Origin: Singulisphaera sp. GP187
GTDB lineage: Bacteria; Planctomycetota; Phycisphaerae; Phycisphaerales; SM1A02
Assembly: GCA_945896765.1 (NCBI GenBank)
Contig: CAMDEL010000059.1
Span: forward strand, 1 to 8,383
DNA: 8,383 nucleotides
Direction of reading: 5' to 3'
The translations under genes and the position numbers were made by a program. Below, one piece after another: positions 1 through 4,808 of the stretch. Every line of letters starts with the position of its first letter. Position 1 is the stretch's first letter. The notes under the pieces were generated by a model. That model saw only the letters and a list, made by a program, of their open reading frames with translations. It searched no databases and was not told the origin of the DNA.

Positions 1-2
1 AA

Positions 3-1199
3 TTTGCAGAAGTTTCCAGCAAGGCTCAGCATGAGTGGGCGACAGCACGAAAGGCCAGCGATTTCAAAATGTTTTTGCCGTGGCTTGAAAAGCTTGTCGC
101 GCTCAACCGCGAAAAAGCAGCATGCTTAGGAATTCCAGCGGGTGGAGAACCATGGGATGCGCTCGCAGATACGTACGAACCTGGTTGTACGGCAGCATCT
201 GTGACAAAGGTATTCACGCCACTTCGAGCTCGTTTGGTCAAGTTGCTTGGAGATTTGATGGGAGGATCGCGTCGTCCATCGAATCGATTCAACGAACTTG
301 CATTGCCAATCGAAGCGCAGGCAAAGTTTGTGCGAATGGTTGTCGAGTCAATTGGATTCGATTTCCAAAGAGGACGTTTGGATTCGAGCACCCATCCATT
401 TTGCGGTGGCAGTCATTGCAATGATGTTCGCATGACAACTCGTTATAGCGAAACGTGTTTGAATGATGCGCTGGGATCGTCGATGCACGAAGCAGGTCAT
501 GGAATGTATGAACAAGGATTGCCTTCACGCGCAATTGGAACGCCTGCAGGTACGGCGGTTTCGCTTGGAATTCACGAAAGTCAAAGTCGTCTTTGGGAAA
601 ATCAAGTTGGGCGCGGACTTCCATTTTGGAAGTGGTGTACGCCAAAGCTTGAAAACTTCTTTGGGAAAAGTAGCGATGGATTTTCGCTGGATGAGTTGTA
701 TGGTGCTGCCAATATCGTCGAACCTGGATTCATTCGAGTCGATGCAGACGAAGCGACTTACAACATGCACGTGATGGTCCGATTTGAAATCGAACGGTTG
801 CTCATTGCGGGTTCACTTGCGCCGAAGGATTTGCCAGGCGAATGGAATCGCAGATACAAGGAATATCTTGGTCTCACCGTGCCGGATGATCGAAGAGGGT
901 GTTTGCAAGATGTGCATTGGAGTATGGGCGCGTTTGGATATTTCCCGACATACACTCTTGGAACTTTGTATTCGGCGCAATTCTTCGATGCTGCAAAGAA
1001 AGCGATGCCTGGACTTGAAGATGGATTTGCCAAAGGTGATTTCGTTCCACTACGTGAATGGCTCAATCGAGAAGTTCATTCGCACGGTCGTAGATTTTTG
1101 CCTGAAGAACTTTGCAAGCGAGTGACTGGATCGCCGCTCTCGTCGGAGCATTACCTGAACTATCTCGAAGGAAAGTTGCGACCGCTCTATAACTGCTGA
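3..1199 (+). CDS. M32 family metallocarboxypeptidase (carboxypeptidase Taq type), 5'-truncated
   Basis: This is the C-terminal ~398 residues of a zinc carboxypeptidase that removes single amino acids from peptide C-termini in the cytoplasm. The frame is open from base 3, and the 22 codons before the first ATG (69) read as family sequence (W-A-x-A-R then D-F), so ATG 69 is internal. Full-length relatives are about 500 residues, so roughly 100 N-terminal residues lie off the left edge. Counting from ATG 69, the hallmark motifs appear in order: HPF (109-111), DVRMTTRY (119-126), the HEAGH zinc motif (140-144), HESQSRLWEN (169-178) whose Glu170 is the expected third zinc ligand 30 residues after His140, IRxDADEATYN and GCLQDVHW. 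All catalytic positions are present, so the enzyme should be active. The stop TGA (1197-1199) lies inside a 15-bp tandem repeat and overlaps the end of the convergent membrane protein gene by 13 bp. Confidence 0.95.
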   Translation, partial: FAEVSSKAQHEWATARKASDFKMFLPWLEKLVALNREKAACLGIPAGGEPWDALADTYEPGCTAASVTKVFTPLRARLVKLLGDLMGGSRRPSNRFNELALPIEAQAKFVRMVVESIGFDFQRGRLDSSTHPFCGGSHCNDVRMTTRYSETCLNDALGSSMHEAGHGMYEQGLPSRAIGTPAGTAVSLGIHESQSRLWENQVGRGLPFWKWCTPKLENFFGKSSDGFSLDELYGAANIVEPGFIRVDADEATYNMHVMVRFEIERLLIAGSLAPKDLPGEWNRRYKEYLGLTVPDDRRGCLQDVHWSMGAFGYFPTYTLGTLYSAQFFDAAKKAMPGLEDGFAKGDFVPLREWLNREVHSHGRRFLPEELCKRVTGSPLSSEHYLNYLEGKLRPLYNC

Positions 1200-1600
1200 T
1201 TCGGAAATTGCTGATTCGGCAACTGCTGATTCGGCGGAGCAGGGGGCGTGTTTGCTAGATCATTGGGCAGATCCTTGCCAACGGAAGTCATCGCTCCCAT
1301 TCTGCCCGGAAGTCGACCCGTCGTCGCGAGGAGCGCCACGACCATTGTCCAAAGCGGAACCATTCCCACGCCTGGTATCGCCTCAGCGAGGAAGACCGCG
1401 AAAAGAAGCATCGGTCGTCCGAGTGCCAACCAAATCAGAACGCCGGTCACAAGGTCGATGCCGATGACGAGAGGTGTTGCGATGACTGTTGGAGATAAGA
1501 AGAAACTCAAACCGTCAGAAACAAGCGCAATTGCCATTGCAAGCCCGATTCGGACCCAAGAAGGAGATTTCCAAATATTTGATGGTGCGGAATCTGGCAT
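1187..1600 (-). CDS. Small three-helix membrane protein with PNQQ-repeat tail, function unknown
   Basis: I do not recognise the family. The 137-residue product has three strongly hydrophobic stretches (about 16-36, 38-60 and 63-92) that should be transmembrane helices, with an IPGVG turn (75-79) within the third. A polar tail follows, rich in Pro, Asn and Gln, ending in three near-identical units (PNQQL, PNQQF, PNQQL). The long uniform hydrophobicity makes this the coding strand; the + strand frames opposite it give basic, low-complexity proteins. The start is ATG at 1600-1598: an in-frame stop lies at 1624-1622 and no other start codon is apparent between. No Shine-Dalgarno is visible. It diverges from typA with only 35 bp between the starts, and its last 13 bases overlap the end of the M32 peptidase gene. 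The helices suggest an inner-membrane location; no function can be assigned. Confidence 0.72.
   Translation of the reverse strand: MPDSAPSNIWKSPSWVRIGLAMAIALVSDGLSFFLSPTVIATPLVIGIDLVTGVLIWLALGRPMLLFAVFLAEAIPGVGMVPLWTMVVALLATTGRLPGRMGAMTSVGKDLPNDLANTPPAPPNQQLPNQQFPNQQL
1191..1235. repeat. Three tandem 15-bp repeats at a convergent gene junction
   Basis: Three head-to-tail units occupy 1191-1205, 1206-1220 and 1221-1235, with consensus aactgctgattcggc. The second unit has one change (aattg for aactg) and the first differs only in its last base. Because 15 bp is five codons, each unit adds one PNQQ(L/F) block to the tail of the - strand membrane protein. On the + strand, the first nine bases of unit 1 are the last codons of the peptidase gene (Asn-Cys-stop), so every unit repeats an in-frame TGA. 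Confidence 0.9.
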
Positions 1601-1635
1601 TGCGAGTAGGCTCGGAGGACTCTACCTGTTTTCCT
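1601..1635. promoter_or_regulatory. 35-bp divergent intergenic region (membrane protein / typA)
   Basis: This is the whole space between two divergent start codons. It contains GGAGG at 1614-1618 on the + strand, but 17 bases separate it from the typA ATG at 1636, too far for a usual Shine-Dalgarno. No typA start codon lies closer to it in frame. The region is too short for two separate promoters, so at least one must sit inside the opposite gene's N-terminal coding region. I could not identify a convincing -35/-10 pair for either gene. Confidence 0.4.
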
Positions 1636-3516
1636 ATGGCATACGAACAAAAAAATATCAGAAATGTTGCAATCATCGCCCACGTTGACCACGGAAAGAC
1701 AACGTTGGTGGACGCCATGTTGCGATCGTCAAGCGCTGCTCTCGAAGTGGAGACAGGAGCTGAATGCGTTATGGATTCCAATCCGCTCGAGCGTGAGCGA
1801 GGGATCACCATCCTGTCGAAAAATTGCGCGGTGAATTATGTTGTGAAGAAGGGTCCTCATGCGGGTCTTACGATGCGCGTGAACATCATCGACACACCAG
1901 GCCATGCTGATTTCGGTGGCGAGGTCGAACGCGTGCTTCGTATGGCTGATGGTTGTCTGTTGTTGGTTGATGCAATGGAAGGTCCGATGCCGCAAACGCG
2001 CTTCGTACTTTCGAAGGCACTCGAAGTTGGTTTGAAGCCCATCCTCGTCGTCAACAAGTGCGATCGTCCAGATGCGCGACCAACCGAAGTGGTCGATGAA
2101 GTTTTTGATCTCTTGATTGATCTTGGTGCGGATGAAATTGCGTTGGACTTCCCAGTTGTTTGGGCATCAGGTCGTGATGGTTGGGCAAGTCGAGATCGCG
2201 ATGATCGTTTGAATGGTGTCGATGATCTCTTTGCGACAATTGCAGAACGCGTGCCTTCGCCTGCTGGCGATATGAATTCACCCTTGAAATATCTTGTCGT
2301 GAATCTCGATTCCAACGATTATGTCGGACGACTTGGCATCGGTCGAGTTTTCGACGGCGTGCTGAAAGCAAACATGGCGGTTGTGGTCTGCAAGGCCGAC
2401 GGATCATTTCGAAAGGCTCGCATCCAAGGAGTGAAACGATTCGAAGGACTTGCACGCATCGCAGCAGAGTCAATCGAAGCTGGAGACTTGTGTGCAATCG
2501 AAGGCATTACAGATATCGAGATCGGCGACACGGTGTGTTTGCCGGATAGCCCGCTTCCAATGCCGCGAGTGAAGGTCGATGATCCCACACTTCACATGAT
2601 TTTCCGCATTAATGACGGTCCACTCGTTGGGCGTGAAGGGAAATTCGTGACCAGTCGCCAAATTGCAGAGCGACTCGAAAAAGAACTGCGTGCCAATGTT
2701 GCGCTGCGCGTTTCTCCAGGTGATGGTGCTGAAGAATTCCACGTTTCTGGACGAGGCCTGTTGCATCTTGGTGTGCTTCTGGAAACAATGCGCCGCGAAG
2801 GGTTCGAATTGACGGTCGGCAAGCCAGAAGTCATCGAACGCGAGATTGATGGCGTGATGAACGAGCCGTATGAAAAACTTGCGCTCGATGTTGCTCAGCA
2901 TGTGATGGGTGGTGCGCTGGAATTGCTTGGTCAGCGAGGAGCTGAAATCACCAAGTTGGATATGCGCGGAACCCGAGCACATGTCGAAGCAGATATTCCA
3001 GCGCGCGGTTTGATCGGTTTGCGCACTCGAGTTCTCAATGCAACTGGCGGCGAAGCTGTGATGCACCATTCGTTCTGCGACTATCGACCGATTCGATTCG
3101 CTCCTCGCAAGCGCCAGAATGGCGTATTGGTTGCTGTTGAAGCTGGTACAGCAACAACATTCTCGCTTTTGAATTTGTCCGAGCGTGGCGTGATGTTCGT
3201 CAGCCACGGAGATGTTGTGTACGAGGGTATGGTCGTTGGCGAGCACAACCGCGATAAAGATTTGCATGTCAATGTTGTCAAGGCAAAGCCGATGTCCAAC
3301 GTTCGCGAATCCAACAAGGAAGCGACGGTCGTTCTGAAGTCGCCTCGTCCACTGAGTTTGGAAAGCGCTTTGGAATATCTTGAAGTTGACGAATATGTGG
3401 AAGTCACTCCAACTTCGGTGCGAATTCGCAAGAAAATCCTGAAGGAAAACGACCGCAAGAAATTGGTTCGTCAGCAGAAAGATCGGGAAGCTGCTGGAGT
3501 CGGGGCGGACGACTAA
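1636..3516 (+). CDS. typA: Ribosome-associated translational GTPase TypA/BipA
   Basis: The 626-residue product is a TypA/BipA GTPase of the EF-G/LepA class, which binds the 70S ribosome and supports ribosome assembly and stress growth. From ATG 1636 the GTPase motifs are G1 AHVDHGKT (15-22), switch I ERERGITI (52-59), G3 DTPGHADF (86-93) and G4 NKCD (140-143). The beta-barrel domain, the EF-G-like domain III, domain V and the BipA-specific C-terminal domain follow (ARGLIGLRT and NRDKDLHVN are recognisable). Compared with E. coli TypA there is a short insertion around residues 70-79 just before G3, accounting for part of the slightly greater length. The frame stays open upstream to an ATG at 1489, but homology begins at MAYEQKNIRN, and the extension would overlap the divergent gene, so 1636 is preferred. 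It is probably the first gene of a unit with lysC and the kinase. Confidence 0.97.
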   Translation: MAYEQKNIRNVAIIAHVDHGKTTLVDAMLRSSSAALEVETGAECVMDSNPLERERGITILSKNCAVNYVVKKGPHAGLTMRVNIIDTPGHADFGGEVERVLRMADGCLLLVDAMEGPMPQTRFVLSKALEVGLKPILVVNKCDRPDARPTEVVDEVFDLLIDLGADEIALDFPVVWASGRDGWASRDRDDRLNGVDDLFATIAERVPSPAGDMNSPLKYLVVNLDSNDYVGRLGIGRVFDGVLKANMAVVVCKADGSFRKARIQGVKRFEGLARIAAESIEAGDLCAIEGITDIEIGDTVCLPDSPLPMPRVKVDDPTLHMIFRINDGPLVGREGKFVTSRQIAERLEKELRANVALRVSPGDGAEEFHVSGRGLLHLGVLLETMRREGFELTVGKPEVIEREIDGVMNEPYEKLALDVAQHVMGGALELLGQRGAEITKLDMRGTRAHVEADIPARGLIGLRTRVLNATGGEAVMHHSFCDYRPIRFAPRKRQNGVLVAVEAGTATTFSLLNLSERGVMFVSHGDVVYEGMVVGEHNRDKDLHVNVVKAKPMSNVRESNKEATVVLKSPRPLSLESALEYLEVDEYVEVTPTSVRIRKKILKENDRKKLVRQQKDREAAGVGADD

Positions 3517-3517
3517 G

Positions 3518-3538
3518 CGAATCTGACCGTAAGATTCG
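3518..3538 (+). other. Small hairpin in the typA-lysC gap
   Basis: The arms cgaatct (3518-3524) and agattcg (3532-3538) are perfect reverse complements around a 7-base loop, with a possible extra G-U pair at 3517/3539. The stem starts two bases after the typA stop and ends four bases before the lysC ATG, filling the gap where a ribosome binding site would sit. No T-run follows, so it does not look like an intrinsic terminator. It could affect lysC translation or be a processing site, or be chance. Confidence 0.4.
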
Positions 3539-3542
3539 TCCA

Positions 3543-4808
3543 ATGCCGACGATTGTTCAGAAATTCGGTGGTACCAGTGTTTCGGATGCAGCACGCATTC
3601 GGCGAGCTGCTGAGCGAGTTGCGGATGCGCGAAACCTTGGATTCGATGTTGTCGTCGTCGCAAGTGCAATGGGAAGCACCACCGATGATTTGATCGCACT
3701 CGCGGACCAAGTCTCAGCATCTCCAGACCGAAGAGAACTTGACATGTTGATGGCAACTGGCGAACAAGCGAGCGTCGCATTGTTGGCGATGGCACTGCGC
3801 GAACTTGGTTGTCCTGCAAGCAGTCTCACGGGCGGACAAGCAGGCATTCGAACGGATGGCGTTCATGGACGCGCTCGAATCACGCGAATCGATTGCGGTC
3901 GATTGGAACGATTGATCTCCCGCGGTGAGATTCCAGTTGTCGCTGGATTTCAAGGGACGAGCGATGAAGGCGAGATCACAACGCTCGGTCGTGGCGGAAG
4001 CGATACGACTGCCGTTGCAATTGCAGCTGCACTGCGCATCTCTGAATCAGGTGGATACTGCGAGATCTTTACCGATGTCGATGGTGTCTATACGGCGGAC
4101 CCAAGGCTTGTCCGCTGCGCGGTAAAATTGCCGCGGATTTCCTATGAAGAAATGCTCGAACTCGCCACGCTTGGCGCAGGCGTCTTGCATGCAAGAGCTG
4201 TTCTTTTCGGTGAAAAATATGGTGTTCCGATTCATGTCAGGCATAGTCAAAAACCAGATCATGGAACAATGATCTCTCGGGAGAATCCAAATATGGAAGA
4301 ACTTGCAGTTGTGGGTTGCGCGCTCAAGGATGAACTTGGGCGTGTCAGCATTCGGCAGATCAAGAATGTTGTTGGCCTTCAAGGAAGACTCTTTACAGCA
4401 CTTGCACATGCGAACATTGTGGTGGATGACATTATGCAGACCGAACAAGGTTCTGCAACGATGATCGCATTCACTGTGGAGCATGCCGACCTTGCAGATT
4501 CCAAGCAGATCGTGGCGAAAACTTTGCAGGAATTAGCCGAGGGAGAAATGTCGGTCGAGGTTGGTCTTGCGAAAGTTTCTGTCGTTGGTGTTGGGATGAA
4601 GAGTCACGCTGGAGTTGCAAGCCGAATGTTTCGCGCGCTTGGCGAAGCCGGAGTTGCAATTCACAACATCACCACGAGTGAAATCAAGATCAGTTGCATC
4701 ATCGACGCTGCGAACGGTCAGCGCGGACTCGAAGCAGTGCATTCCACATTCGGGCTTGGGCTTGGAGCAAACGCAACGATGGCAATGCAGACGGACTCAA
4801 CGCGATAA
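3543..4808 (+). CDS. lysC: Aspartate kinase (aspartokinase) with two C-terminal ACT domains
   Basis: The enzyme phosphorylates aspartate with ATP, the first committed step to lysine, threonine, methionine and diaminopimelate. Its 421 residues match the monofunctional LysC length, with no homoserine dehydrogenase fused. Visible motifs are KFGGTS (7-12), MATGEQ (70-75), GRGGSDTTA (149-157) and FTDVDGVYTADPR (176-188) in the kinase domain, then two ACT domains at about 267-330 and 343-405; VGVGMKSHAGVA marks the second. The usual D-x-P-G turn of ACT1 reads NVVG (275-278), which may alter feedback inhibition. ATG 3543 begins 26 bp after typA, places KFGGTS at the normal distance, and has no Shine-Dalgarno. 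In contrast, an internal ATG at codon 251 has a good one and could yield a separate regulatory subunit. The stop overlaps the kinase start by one base, implying cotranscription and coupling. Confidence 0.96.
   Translation: MPTIVQKFGGTSVSDAARIRRAAERVADARNLGFDVVVVASAMGSTTDDLIALADQVSASPDRRELDMLMATGEQASVALLAMALRELGCPASSLTGGQAGIRTDGVHGRARITRIDCGRLERLISRGEIPVVAGFQGTSDEGEITTLGRGGSDTTAVAIAAALRISESGGYCEIFTDVDGVYTADPRLVRCAVKLPRISYEEMLELATLGAGVLHARAVLFGEKYGVPIHVRHSQKPDHGTMISRENPNMEELAVVGCALKDELGRVSIRQIKNVVGLQGRLFTALAHANIVVDDIMQTEQGSATMIAFTVEHADLADSKQIVAKTLQELAEGEMSVEVGLAKVSVVGVGMKSHAGVASRMFRALGEAGVAIHNITTSEIKISCIIDAANGQRGLEAVHSTFGLGLGANATMAMQTDSTR
4279..4295 (+). promoter_or_regulatory. Candidate internal ribosome binding site and start for an aspartokinase beta subunit
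   Basis: GGGAG at 4279-4283 lies nine bases before an in-frame ATG at 4293 (lysC codon 251). Initiation here would make a 171-residue protein, 4293-4808, beginning MEELAVVG and holding only the two ACT domains. In Corynebacterium and Bacillus, lysC encodes alpha and beta subunits from nested in-frame starts, and the corynebacterial beta subunit begins with similar sequence (ME-E-A-V) at the equivalent place. The spacing and position fit; use in this organism is inferred. Confidence 0.5.

Noticed and set aside
1489..1635. Upstream extension of typA to ATG 1489 (49 extra residues)
   Set aside because: The extra residues are basic low-complexity sequence without family likeness, lie opposite the membrane protein gene, and TypA homology begins at ATG 1636.
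1248..1688. + strand open frame opposite the membrane protein
   Set aside because: The translation is basic and patternless and runs into the typA start in another frame, while the opposite strand gives a coherent membrane protein.
2470..3819. Long 449-codon - strand open frame opposite typA and lysC
   Set aside because: It is a shadow: both + strand genes have complete family motifs here, and the - strand translation has no recognisable domain and an odd His/Arg/Gln-rich composition.
4694..4807. Upstream extension of the Ser/Thr kinase to ATG 4694
   Set aside because: It would run through the lysC ACT2 coding region in another frame; the TAATG junction at 4806-4810 gives a normal leader before the glycine loop.
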